From positions 1 through 11,599 of the forward strand of contig JALVQM010000466.1 of the NCBI GenBank assembly GCA_027025615.1: a stretch of DNA of 11,599 nt, given 5' to 3'. Both the position numbers and the translations under genes were made by a program. The notes under the pieces are model-generated. The model ran no database searches. It saw nothing but the letters and a program-made list of their open reading frames with translations, and was not told where the DNA came from. Shown here piece by piece: positions 1 to 5,902 of this stretch; positions within the stretch are counted from its first letter, which is position 1, and each line of letters begins with the position of its first letter. The stretch is from Desulfobacteraceae bacterium. Lineage in GTDB: Bacteria > Desulfobacterota > Desulfobacteria > Desulfobacterales > Desulfosarcinaceae.

Positions 1-460
1 TTATTTGAGTTCCGGCCGCCTGAATTTCAGTCTTGAAGTCCAGATGGGTATTGATACATACCAGGGTCCGGCCAGCGGAAGAAAACAGTCCGAAAGTGCA
101 TTGCCGGGGCCAACGGCTTTGACGGAAGCGGCTTGGAATATCGGGTGTGGGGCTTAAAAAAAAGTGGTCCCTGTTTATCAATTTCCAGCGCTTATGGTTA
201 TAGAATACAACGTTGTTTTGCCAGAATGAAGGCGCTGACATACGCTTGCCGATGAAAGAATATTCAGGCAACTGCCCGGATAAGAATTCTATCTGGAAGT
301 CATTGGCTTCCTGGAAAGCATAAAAGTCTACTGGATGTATTTGCAGCAGTTCAGACAGAGCTTTTTTGCGGAATGGCCAGCTGTGCGGACCGTCATCAGC
401 CAGGCCAAATCTCAGATTAAGAGTCATGACCAGGATTCGGGACGCTTTTGTCTGCTTCAT
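1..460 (-). CDS. Endonuclease/exonuclease/phosphatase (EEP) family protein, N-terminal part, cut by the window edge
   Basis: The frame from an ATG at 460-458 stays open for 153 codons to the left edge, so the C-terminal part lies outside. EEP-fold motifs are seen in order: TLNLRFG with Asn15 (metal/phosphate-site strand), the DDGPHSW segment (about 22-28) common in the secreted-phosphatase-like branch, FQEA with Glu51 (the Mg2+ ligand of the family), VVFYN (about 84-88) and NTHLD (137-141). Family members are Mg2+-dependent nucleases or phosphodiesterases/phosphatases; substrate cannot be read from this half. There is no signal peptide, so it is probably cytosolic. The start is set by a good Shine-Dalgarno (GGAGGT, 8 bases upstream) and by the ATGA overlap with the stop of the upstream CYTH gene, implying translational coupling. 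The remaining catalytic Asp and Asp-His residues should lie beyond the edge. The fold is fairly sure; exact function is unknown. Confidence 0.85.
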   Translation of the reverse strand, partial: MKQTKASRILVMTLNLRFGLADDGPHSWPFRKKALSELLQIHPVDFYAFQEANDFQIEFLSGQLPEYSFIGKRMSAPSFWQNNVVFYNHKRWKLINRDHFFLSPTPDIPSRFRQSRWPRQCTFGLFSSAGRTLVCINTHLDFKTEIQAAGTQI

Positions 461-1113
461 AAGGTGTCACCTCCATGGTCAGTACCCGGTTTGTCTGCCT
501 GTAAAGATTCGATCTCATGCAGAATAAGAGCCTGATCTACTGGATTGTTCTTGAAGTTGTCAAAAGTTACATCATTGAATTCAAGGGCTGCCTTTTGACG
601 AAGTTTTTCAAAGATCGCCAGGTAATTGGCAAGGATACGGCAATTCCAATCAAGGCCCAGCTTACGGGCCATCCGGGTGATATTAATTTCCCGACCTTCT
701 ATTTCAATGAAATTTCCAAAAGGCATCTGGTCAAGGCAGACAGTACATTGATCGATGATGAAGGCTTCACGTATTTTCTCATACCGTTGGACAGGCCGAA
801 ATCCCAGCTGGTTAAGAATAGCGCCCATGGTTTCAAAATCGTCAACGACGACTTCGTATTCCAGGTAGGATTTGAATTCAGGATTAAATTTGGACGGTCT
901 ACGTTTGAAAGTTAAACGTGCGGCTTTGTCTTTACGCAGGCGCAGCAATCGGCCCTCTGATCTCAGTCGTTCCCGGGGATCATCATAGCGGATGTTCAGC
1001 TCAAAGGTTTTACCTTGACTGATTCCGCCCAGATCGATGATATTATACTTTATCTTTTCCAGGCAAGGGACGTTGAACTTGACTTCAGTTTCCAGGTGAG
1101 CCGTTGTGTCCAT
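457..1113 (-). CDS. CYTH domain protein (class IV adenylate cyclase / triphosphatase-like)
   Basis: This 218-residue protein has the CYTH signature ExExK near the N-terminus (E8-T-E10-V-K12). The charged strands expected of the triphosphate tunnel follow: LRLRK (57-61), LTFKRR (67-72), YLEYEVVV (83-90), RYEKIREAF (110-118), CLDQMPFG (126-133) and FIEIEG (135-140). CYTH proteins bind triphosphates with Mg2+/Mn2+ and act as CyaB-type adenylate cyclases, thiamine triphosphatases or inorganic tripolyphosphatases; the sequence alone does not choose. The C-terminal part (about 145-190) with NYLAIFEKLR and DVTFDNF resembles the tail of bacterial CyaB-like proteins. It is probably soluble. The ATG at 1113 lacks a clear Shine-Dalgarno site. 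Its TGA stop overlaps the ATG of the downstream EEP gene by 4 bases, so the two are likely one operon. The protein is complete. Confidence 0.88.
   Translation of the reverse strand: MDTTAHLETEVKFNVPCLEKIKYNIIDLGGISQGKTFELNIRYDDPRERLRSEGRLLRLRKDKAARLTFKRRPSKFNPEFKSYLEYEVVVDDFETMGAILNQLGFRPVQRYEKIREAFIIDQCTVCLDQMPFGNFIEIEGREINITRMARKLGLDWNCRILANYLAIFEKLRQKAALEFNDVTFDNFKNNPVDQALILHEIESLQADKPGTDHGGDTL
469..474 (-). promoter_or_regulatory. Shine-Dalgarno for the EEP gene, inside the CYTH coding end
   Basis: GGAGGT on the minus strand lies 8 bases upstream of the ATG at 460 and inside the last codons of the CYTH gene. It settles the start of the EEP gene. It is part of the small palindrome AGGTGACACCT, so the site could pair with the bases next to the start codon until ribosomes finishing CYTH open it. 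Confidence 0.7.
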
Positions 1114-1118
1114 GTGGA

Positions 1119-1148
1119 TATATACCGCTTGTGAGTTGTTTTTGTCTA
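1119..1148 (-). promoter_or_regulatory. Possible sigma70-like promoter for the CYTH-EEP pair, perhaps leaderless
   Basis: On the minus strand a TAGACA hexamer (1148-1143) is followed after 18 bases by TATATA (1124-1119), only 5 bases before the CYTH start codon at 1113. If used, transcription would begin at or next to the ATG, which would fit the missing Shine-Dalgarno. The evidence is only two hexamer matches in an AT-rich stretch. Confidence 0.25.
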
Positions 1149-1196
1149 TTACAAGAGTACCTAGCTATTAATAACCTTTAACGGTGAAAAATACAA

Positions 1197-2165
1197 ATGA
1201 TAGCCATGTCGACATCATGGGCGGCCGGTTCAGGTTTGTCGGCCGATGCCTTGCTTCAAAAACTGGATGATCTTCCCTTGGAAGGTGTGGAAATCGATTA
1301 CAGAGTTGATCCCGCCTGTTTTCACGATTTGAAAAACCTGCTGAAATCATCCCGCCTGGCAGTAGTCAGTCTGCATAATTATTGTCCCTGCCCGGACCTG
1401 GTAAAGGGCAGGCCGGCAAGCGGTGATTATTTCAATCTGGCCGATCTTGACAGGGAAGCCAGACAAATAGCCGTCCAATGGACAATGGCGACAATGGAAC
1501 ATGCTGTTGACCTGGAAGCTTCTTTGGTCGTTTTGCATTGCGGTAAAATCCCGGAAAACAACCAGGATCGTCTTTTCAGAAAACAGTTGGCAGTCTGCAA
1601 ACAGGATGAAATCGATAGCCTGAGGCCCGGTCTTGCAGAAAGAGTGCGGGCTCGCGAATTGATGTCGGCCAAGTGCCTGGATGCATTGCTGTTCAGCTTG
1701 GACAGTCTTGTATCATACGCTGTAAAATTAAACCTGACCCTGGGAATAGAAAATCGCTACTATTGGAATGAATTGCCAAGTTTTGAAGAACTGGACAAAA
1801 TTCTGGATACCTTCAGGGGAGCACCGCTGGGATATTGGCACGATATGGGCCATGCCCGGGCACAGGAACAACTTTCCCTTGTGCAACCGGGGGCATTGTT
1901 GGGAACCTATGGAAAAAGCCTGGTGGGCATCCATGTCCACGATGCAGTCGGCCTGCTTGATCACCTGCCTCCGGGCAAAGGCGAACTGGACTTCAGGCAG
2001 CTGAAGCAACTGATAGAAAACGATCCGCCACTGGTCATTGAACTTTCCCCGGGAACAAATTATGAGCAGATCAGGGCTGGTGTCGAGTATTTACGTCAAT
2101 GTCTAGGTTTGGCTTTTACCGCACCTGTTGACTTTGCCCTTGACAGCAAGGATTTTATTATCTAA
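1197..2165 (+). CDS. Xylose isomerase-like TIM-barrel protein (sugar phosphate isomerase/epimerase family)
   Basis: This 322-residue protein opens with MSTSWAAG, a typical first strand of this superfamily, and continues with the alternating strand-helix pattern of a TIM barrel. Likely metal ligands sit at strand ends: His60 (SLHN), His114 (VVLHCG), Glu185 (GIEN), Asp216 and His219 (WHDMGH, a DxxH pair), His246/His248-Asp249 (IHVHD), Asp255-His256 (LDHLPPG) and Glu282 (VIELS). The PGKGELDF stretch (259-266) is typical of family members. Relatives include sugar isomerases/epimerases and endonuclease IV, which uses a similar ligand set; the substrate cannot be assigned. It is soluble, with no signal peptide. 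The ATG at 1197 has only a weak GGTGA upstream, and an internal ATG at 1206 is a possible alternative. The gene lies 83 bp from the divergent CYTH gene and 37 bp before rplM, with which it may be cotranscribed. Confidence 0.88.
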   Translation: MIAMSTSWAAGSGLSADALLQKLDDLPLEGVEIDYRVDPACFHDLKNLLKSSRLAVVSLHNYCPCPDLVKGRPASGDYFNLADLDREARQIAVQWTMATMEHAVDLEASLVVLHCGKIPENNQDRLFRKQLAVCKQDEIDSLRPGLAERVRARELMSAKCLDALLFSLDSLVSYAVKLNLTLGIENRYYWNELPSFEELDKILDTFRGAPLGYWHDMGHARAQEQLSLVQPGALLGTYGKSLVGIHVHDAVGLLDHLPPGKGELDFRQLKQLIENDPPLVIELSPGTNYEQIRAGVEYLRQCLGLAFTAPVDFALDSKDFII

Positions 2166-2166
2166 T
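2140..2166 (+). promoter_or_regulatory. Candidate sigma70 promoter for rplM-rpsI
   Basis: A perfect TTGACA (2140-2145) and a TCTAAT (2161-2166, 5 of 6 matches to the -10 consensus) lie at the end of the TIM-barrel gene. The 15-base spacer is shorter than the 16-18 that is normal. Start of transcription would fall near 2173, giving a leader of about 30 bases, too short for a large L13-type autoregulatory structure. Confidence 0.4.
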
Positions 2167-2190
2167 AGTTCCAGATTCTGAAATCACTAT

Positions 2191-2196
2191 AGGAGA
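2191..2196 (+). promoter_or_regulatory. Shine-Dalgarno deciding the GTG start of rplM
   Basis: AGGAGA ends 6 bases before the GTG at 2203. No in-frame ATG fits better, and the resulting protein begins at the usual distance from the conserved KWYVVDAEG of L13. Confidence 0.7.
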
Positions 2197-2202
2197 AAGA
2201 CG

Positions 2203-2643
2203 GTGAAAAAATATACTTACAGTGCAAAAAATTCGGATAATCCGCGCAAATGGTATGTGGTTGATGCGGAAGGGATGGTGCTTGGTCGACTTGCCTCGGC
2301 AGTGGCTGCCAGGCTCAGGGGCAAGTATTCGCCGCTTTTTACTCCCCATGCAGATACCGGTGATTCAATCATAGTCATCAATGCCGAAAAAGTTGTCTTG
2401 ACTGGCCGTAAATTGGATCAGAAAATGTATCACCGCCACAGCGGTTACATGGGAGGATTGAAATCCATAACTGCCAGGAAGTTGCTGGAAAAACGTCCTG
2501 AAGATCTGGTTCGTTTTGCCGTAAAGGGTATGTTACCCAAAAACCGGTTGGGACGTAAGCTTTTCAAGAAGCTCAAGGTTTACGCCGGCAGTGAGCATCC
2601 CCATACGGCACAACAGCCGCTGCCTTTGAAAATCGAGAATTAA
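2203..2643 (+). CDS. rplM: 50S ribosomal protein L13 (uL13)
   Basis: The product is 146 residues, close to the usual length of about 142. It shows the L13 landmarks: KWYVVDAEGMVLGRLAS (16-32), GDSIIVINAEKVVLTGRK (53-70), YHRHSGYMGGLK (76-87) and the family signature VKGMLPKN...LKVYAGSEHPH (107-134). L13 is an early-assembling protein of the large ribosomal subunit that binds 23S rRNA. Translation starts at GTG, supported by the Shine-Dalgarno at 2191. rpsI follows after 35 bp, the widely conserved rplM-rpsI pairing that balances a large- and a small-subunit protein. The N-terminus is a few residues longer than in E. coli. Nothing is missing. Confidence 0.98.
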   Translation: MKKYTYSAKNSDNPRKWYVVDAEGMVLGRLASAVAARLRGKYSPLFTPHADTGDSIIVINAEKVVLTGRKLDQKMYHRHSGYMGGLKSITARKLLEKRPEDLVRFAVKGMLPKNRLGRKLFKKLKVYAGSEHPHTAQQPLPLKIEN

Positions 2644-2678
2644 TCGTTTAACTTCAAACTATTGAGGCCGGAGAAAAT

Positions 2679-3074
2679 ATGGCACAGGAAAATGTTTACT
2701 ACGCCACAGGAAAACGCAAAAGCGCAATTGCCAGAACTTGGCTCAGCCCTGGTACCGGTAGAATTATTGTAAACGGGCGACCAATGGATGAGTATTTTAC
2801 AGTCTATTCAGCCAAGACCATTATTCAGCAGCCTTTGGCTTTGACTAATAACCTTGGCAAATTTGATATCAATATTCGGGTCATTGGTGGAGGAATAACC
2901 GGGCAGGCTGGAGCTATTCGGCATGGAATTACCAAGGCTTTGATCTCTTGTGAACCAGAATTACGGTCGGTTTTGAAAAAAGCCGGCTTTGTGCGTCGCG
3001 ACCCCAGGGCCAAGGAAAGAAAAAAATACGGACAGAAGGGCGCCCGGGCTCGTTTTCAGTTTTCCAAACGTTAA
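2679..3074 (+). CDS. rpsI: 30S ribosomal protein S9 (uS9)
   Basis: The product is 131 residues, normal for S9. It has YYATGKRKSAIARTWLSPG (7-25), the signature GGGITGQAGAIRHGITKAL (70-88), the basic RRDPRAKERKKYGQKGAR region (106-123) and the conserved C-terminal end SKR. In the family the C-terminal basic tail reaches the P-site tRNA anticodon region of the small subunit. The ATG at 2679 follows a CGGAG site at 2669-2673. It is cotranscribed with rplM, and a perfect palindrome 16 bp after its stop likely ends the transcript. The gene is complete. Confidence 0.98.
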   Translation: MAQENVYYATGKRKSAIARTWLSPGTGRIIVNGRPMDEYFTVYSAKTIIQQPLALTNNLGKFDINIRVIGGGITGQAGAIRHGITKALISCEPELRSVLKKAGFVRRDPRAKERKKYGQKGARARFQFSKR

Positions 3075-3090
3075 AATCAAGCTTCCTGTT

Positions 3091-3132
3091 CCGATACCAA
3101 CAGGGCAAACCGGTTTGCCCTGTTGGTATCGG
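3091..3132 (+). terminator. Perfect 42-bp palindrome, probable bidirectional terminator between rpsI and the M24 peptidase gene
   Basis: Bases 3091-3111 are the exact reverse complement of 3112-3132, with the centre AAACCGGTTT. As RNA this gives a stem of about 19 bp with a CCGG tetraloop-sized turn, GC-rich near the loop (CAGGGCAAA/TTTGCCCTG). It lies between two convergent genes, so it would be read from both sides. No T-run follows at once: on the plus strand the nearest is TTTTTACTTTTT from about 3153. It is therefore not a textbook intrinsic terminator, and transcript end protection or factor-dependent termination is possible. Confidence 0.65.
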
Positions 3133-3174
3133 TATCCTCAATTATATTACGGTTTTTACTTTTTATCTGTCGCA

Positions 3175-4377
3175 TTAATCCAGTTTGACTATTCCTTCTT
3201 CAAATATTGTCAGTTGCTCGAGCCCGTTTTTAGTTACCAAGTGAGTGTTTTCGATGCCTACCACTCCCTTGCCCGGGAATATAACCTTGGGTTCCAGGGC
3301 GATGACCATGTTATCGGCCAAAGCAAGTTTCTGACCCTTTGCCAGGAATGGAAATTCATCCAGTTCCAGACCCACGCCATGTCCTACAAACCTGATTCGA
3401 CGCGGGCCAACACCCATGAAGTTCTTTTCCAGCCCTGCATCTGATGCAAGCCGGACGGCAAGCCGGTAAATTTCACCTGAAACAGCTCCGCTCCTGGCTT
3501 CATTTTTCAAGCGGGCCTGGATTTTCAAAATCGCCTCATGGGCTCTTTTCAGGTCATCAGGCAGCTTGCCAGAACAATATATGCGCGTATGATCAGCAAG
3601 GTAACCACGGTAGGCAAAAACATAATCCAGTAAAATTGGCTGATTTGGTTTGATGACAGAAAACCCCGCTCCCTGAGCAACCGACGGGTTGGCGGCTTCG
3701 CCACCGGTGGGTGAAGCCAGGTAGCTGGGGACCGCTGCAGAAGGTCCGGCCATCAAATGCCCGTAGAAAAGCTCGCTACCCCACAGGCGCATACGAATTA
3801 TTCCCTGGTGTCCGAGTTTGCGTGCCCGGGCTTCGATCAGGCCGGCAGCCTCAAGCTCAGTCATTCCAGGTCGCAGGATTTGTCCTGCAAATTCAGCCAC
3901 CTGGTCTGCTTTGACGGCCGCCTGACGAATTATTTCGATTTCATAGTCGGACTTTATAGCCCTGATCATCCTTATGGCAGTCGAGATATCAGTCAATTCT
4001 GTGTCCGGGAAAATACTTTGATATTGATCGAAAAGATTTACCGGCAGAACATCAAGTTCCATACCGATTTTTTTAGGAATGGGCACCCCATTATCCTTTA
4101 ATATTTCAGGTAGTTGTTTGGGGCTCGCAAGAGGTGTTACATTTTCCAGGGCTGATTCGGCCCGAGCTCTGCGAAAACTTTTCCTGGCGGCAAGTATTGG
4201 ATCACCTTTAGCCGGTACATAGAGATTTGCCTGCTGAATGGTTCCACTGAAATAGAAGAGATCGGTGTTTTGCAGGATCAGGGCTCCGTCCAATTTTTTG
4301 TCAACTAGTTCTTTTTGTAATTTTTCAATCCGGGCATAAAGCTCTGTCGCCGGTGTTTTACTTGTTTCGTCGAACAT
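3175..4377 (-). CDS. M24 family metallopeptidase, aminopeptidase P (Xaa-Pro) type
   Basis: This 400-residue protein has the two-domain layout of prolidase/aminopeptidase P. A creatinase-like N-terminal domain (about 10-140, with ALILQNTDLFYFSG) is followed by the pita-bread catalytic domain (about 145-395). All five dinuclear metal ligands are visible: Asp251 (ILLD), Asp262 (ADHTR), His333 (GHGVGLELDE), Glu362 (ALEPK) and Glu376 (GIENT). The stretch 208-237 with SYLASPTGG resembles a substrate-side loop found in one branch of cytosolic Xaa-Pro peptidases. Such enzymes remove N-terminal residues preceding proline, or split X-Pro dipeptides. No signal peptide is present. The ATG at 4377 follows AAGGAG (4392-4387) by 9 bases. 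It is convergent with rpsI and divergent from a peptide-import operon, suggesting a role in using imported peptides, though that is only positional. Family assignment is firm; exact specificity is not. Confidence 0.92.
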   Translation of the reverse strand: MFDETSKTPATELYARIEKLQKELVDKKLDGALILQNTDLFYFSGTIQQANLYVPAKGDPILAARKSFRRARAESALENVTPLASPKQLPEILKDNGVPIPKKIGMELDVLPVNLFDQYQSIFPDTELTDISTAIRMIRAIKSDYEIEIIRQAAVKADQVAEFAGQILRPGMTELEAAGLIEARARKLGHQGIIRMRLWGSELFYGHLMAGPSAAVPSYLASPTGGEAANPSVAQGAGFSVIKPNQPILLDYVFAYRGYLADHTRIYCSGKLPDDLKRAHEAILKIQARLKNEARSGAVSGEIYRLAVRLASDAGLEKNFMGVGPRRIRFVGHGVGLELDEFPFLAKGQKLALADNMVIALEPKVIFPGKGVVGIENTHLVTKNGLEQLTIFEEGIVKLD

Positions 4378-4484
4378 GGGTTTCTTCTCCTTGACATGAA
4401 GAATGTAAGCTTCCGTTTATTTGCCTCATTATGATGTAATTCAGCGTTGTTCGCTACTTACCCCACAGCCTGTCATAGCTGAGA

Positions 4485-4497
4485 CGGTCATTGACCG
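4485..4497. promoter_or_regulatory. Short perfect palindrome, possible operator
   Basis: CGGTCATTGACCG has two 6-base arms around a single central T, the size expected for a dimeric repressor half-site pair. It lies about 110 bp upstream of the peptidase start. Such palindromes also arise by chance, and no regulator gene is present in the window. Confidence 0.25.
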
Positions 4498-4612
4498 GCA
4501 GAACAGTAAACATCATCACGTATCATTTCGTCAAGACTTTGATGATAACACCTTTAGTTATAAAAAAATACAATTGCTGGCTTTTCCAATCGACAAAGCA
4601 CTCCAGATAAGT

Positions 4613-4654
4613 GCGCGGTGGGAGTTTATCATGGCAAGATGGGAATTTATATGT
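4613..4654 (+). repeat. Two-copy imperfect 21-bp tandem repeat
   Basis: Units at 4613-4633 and 4634-4654 share the pattern GC(G/A)(C/A)G(G/A)TGGGA(G/A)TTTAT, differing at a few positions. It lies in non-coding sequence upstream of the peptide-import operon. In one frame it would read as a repeated ARWEFI peptide, but no plausible gene contains it. Confidence 0.5.
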
Positions 4655-4783
4655 TCCGCTTTTACCCGTTCAACGGTCCTCTTTCTGTCAATCCGGAACA
4701 TATTATTTTGATGCATTAACAGTTTCATGGTTGATTTTCAAAACAGATTGCCTAATTGGGGTTGCTTTAATGCAATGGTCGGC

Positions 4784-4812
4784 TTGAAAACAAGCGGCGC
4801 CTAGGATATGTT
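4784..4812 (+). promoter_or_regulatory. Candidate sigma70 promoter of the peptide-import operon
   Basis: TTGAAA (4784-4789, 5 of 6 matches) and TATGTT (4807-4812, 4 of 6 matches) are separated by an ideal 17 bases. Transcription would start near 4819, leaving a leader of about 50 bases before the yejB-like ATG at 4871. This argues against the alternative in-frame ATG at 4808, which lies inside the -10. A 5-bp GCTTG/CAAGC hairpin (4782-4795) overlaps the -35. Confidence 0.4.
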
Positions 4813-4857
4813 ACGGGTTCGGTCCGGCCGGAAAGTCTGCAGGCCAATCCTGGTTAC

Positions 4858-4864
4858 AGGAGGG
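4858..4864 (+). promoter_or_regulatory. Strong Shine-Dalgarno deciding the yejB-like start
   Basis: AGGAGGG ends 6 bases before the ATG at 4871. An in-frame ATG at 4808 has no such site and would add 21 residues unlike the family; 4871 gives MTAYFIRRLLL, matching the YejB N-terminus. Confidence 0.8.
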
Positions 4865-4870
4865 AACAAA

Positions 4871-5899
4871 ATGACAGCTTATTTTATTCGCCGCTTGCTG
4901 CTGATCGTTCCCACTTTTATCGGCATTACAATCCTGGTATTCATAATTACCCGTTTTGTTCCCGGCGGTCCCATAGAAAGAATAATCTCCCAAGCCCGCC
5001 AAATGCAAATGGCCGGCTACGGACCGGGCACATCGTCATCTGACAGCCAAACCCAGCCCCTTTCTGATGAACAGATCCAGACCCTCAAGGAATATTACGG
5101 TTTCGACAAGCCTGTGCTGGTAAGCTACTTCGCCTGGTTGGGTAAGGTTCTCAAAGGGGATTTAGGAGTCTCCACCCGTTATTACGATCCGGTTTGGGAC
5201 ATGATCAGGGATCGCATACCAATTTCACTATATTTCGGCATCTTATCCTTATTGATGGTTTACGGTGTCTGTATCCCCCTGGGTATAGCCAAGGCGGTGC
5301 GCCATAAAACGGGCTTCGACAACACGACTTCAGCCCTGGTTTTTGTTGGATATGCGGTTCCCGGATGGGTGGTAGGAGTGTTCTTGCTCGTTCTGCTTGC
5401 CTCTCACTGGGAAATATTTCCTCTGGGAGGGCTGGTCAGCGAGCAGTTTGAAGATTTCACCACTTGGCAAAAAATAATGGATCTGGCCTGGCATACGGCT
5501 CTGCCGTTGACTGCTTATGTAATAGGTTCATTTGCCGTGATGACATTTTTAATGAAAAACACCCTGATGGACAATCTGGCATCCGATTATGTGCGAACAG
5601 CAATGGCCAAGGGTCTTTCTTTCAAGGCGGCTGTTTTCAGGCATGCCTTGCGTAACAGCCTGATTCCGATGGCTACAAGTTTCGGCAATAACATTTCCGT
5701 TATTCTTTCAGGATCTTTCCTGGTTGAAAAAGTTTTCAATATAGACGGGATGGGGTTGTTGGGATACGAGTCGGTGGTGGAAAGAGATTATCCTGTGGTG
5801 CTGGGCATCCTTGTGATTTCGTCTCTTTTGTTTATGATTGGCAACATCTTGTCGGACTTGTGTGTGGCCCTGGTAGATCCCAGGGTAAAATTCGAGTAG
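4871..5899 (+). CDS. yejB: YejB-like peptide ABC transporter permease
   Basis: This 342-residue inner-membrane protein belongs to the DppB/OppB permease family and resembles E. coli YejB along its length. Shared features are the YFIRRLLLIVPT start, the VPGGP motif (30-34), YGFDKPVLVSYFAWL (76-90), KGDLGVS, the PLGIAKAVRHKTGFD loop, the WHTALPL segment, and the ending LVDPRVKFE. The first membrane helix is about 9-28, followed by a periplasmic region to about 115, then five helices. The EAA loop that docks the ATPase is at about 239-266 (DYVRTAMAKGLS...RHALRNSLIP). In E. coli YejABEF imports peptides, including microcin C. It is the first gene of an operon, ending 3 bp before the second permease gene. 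The protein is complete; the Yej assignment is by remembered resemblance, not alignment. Confidence 0.9.
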   Translation: MTAYFIRRLLLIVPTFIGITILVFIITRFVPGGPIERIISQARQMQMAGYGPGTSSSDSQTQPLSDEQIQTLKEYYGFDKPVLVSYFAWLGKVLKGDLGVSTRYYDPVWDMIRDRIPISLYFGILSLLMVYGVCIPLGIAKAVRHKTGFDNTTSALVFVGYAVPGWVVGVFLLVLLASHWEIFPLGGLVSEQFEDFTTWQKIMDLAWHTALPLTAYVIGSFAVMTFLMKNTLMDNLASDYVRTAMAKGLSFKAAVFRHALRNSLIPMATSFGNNISVILSGSFLVEKVFNIDGMGLLGYESVVERDYPVVLGILVISSLLFMIGNILSDLCVALVDPRVKFE

Positions 5900-5902
5900 A
5901 CC

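Larger units (their letters stand above)
4378..4870. other. Divergent intergenic region of about 490 bp between the M24 peptidase and the peptide-import operon
   Basis: No convincing gene is seen. It holds the peptidase Shine-Dalgarno (minus, 4392-4387) and an isolated CATAAT -10-like hexamer for that gene (minus, 4433-4428) without a good -35. It also has a 13-base palindrome CGGTCATTGACCG (4485-4497), a 21-base imperfect tandem repeat (4613-4654), separated inverted arms TGCATTAA/TTAATGCA (4712-4719 and 4767-4774), and the operon promoter candidate and Shine-Dalgarno. Control of both divergent units from here is likely; the region is unusually long for this compact window. Confidence 0.6.

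Noticed and set aside
517..915. 132-codon plus-strand frame opposite the CYTH gene
   Set aside because: It is a shadow of the well-supported CYTH gene on the other strand, with no protein features of its own.
2166..2202. Possible L13 autoregulatory RNA leader before rplM
   Set aside because: Only 37 bases separate the genes and no extended stem is visible, too little for the known structured ribosomal protein leaders.
2989..3444. 151-codon plus-strand frame crossing the rpsI end, the palindrome and the M24 gene
   Set aside because: It runs through a hairpin and antisense to a gene with all catalytic residues; it cannot be a real gene alongside them.
4421..4711. 96-codon frame with a TTG start in the long intergenic region
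   Set aside because: It has no Shine-Dalgarno, no recognisable protein character, and contains the tandem repeat; its start lies just upstream of the divergent peptidase gene. It reads as chance open frame.
4808..4870. Upstream in-frame ATG giving a 363-residue YejB
   Set aside because: The added residues do not resemble the family N-terminus, there is no ribosome site, and the ATG overlaps a candidate -10. The ATG at 4871 has a strong Shine-Dalgarno.
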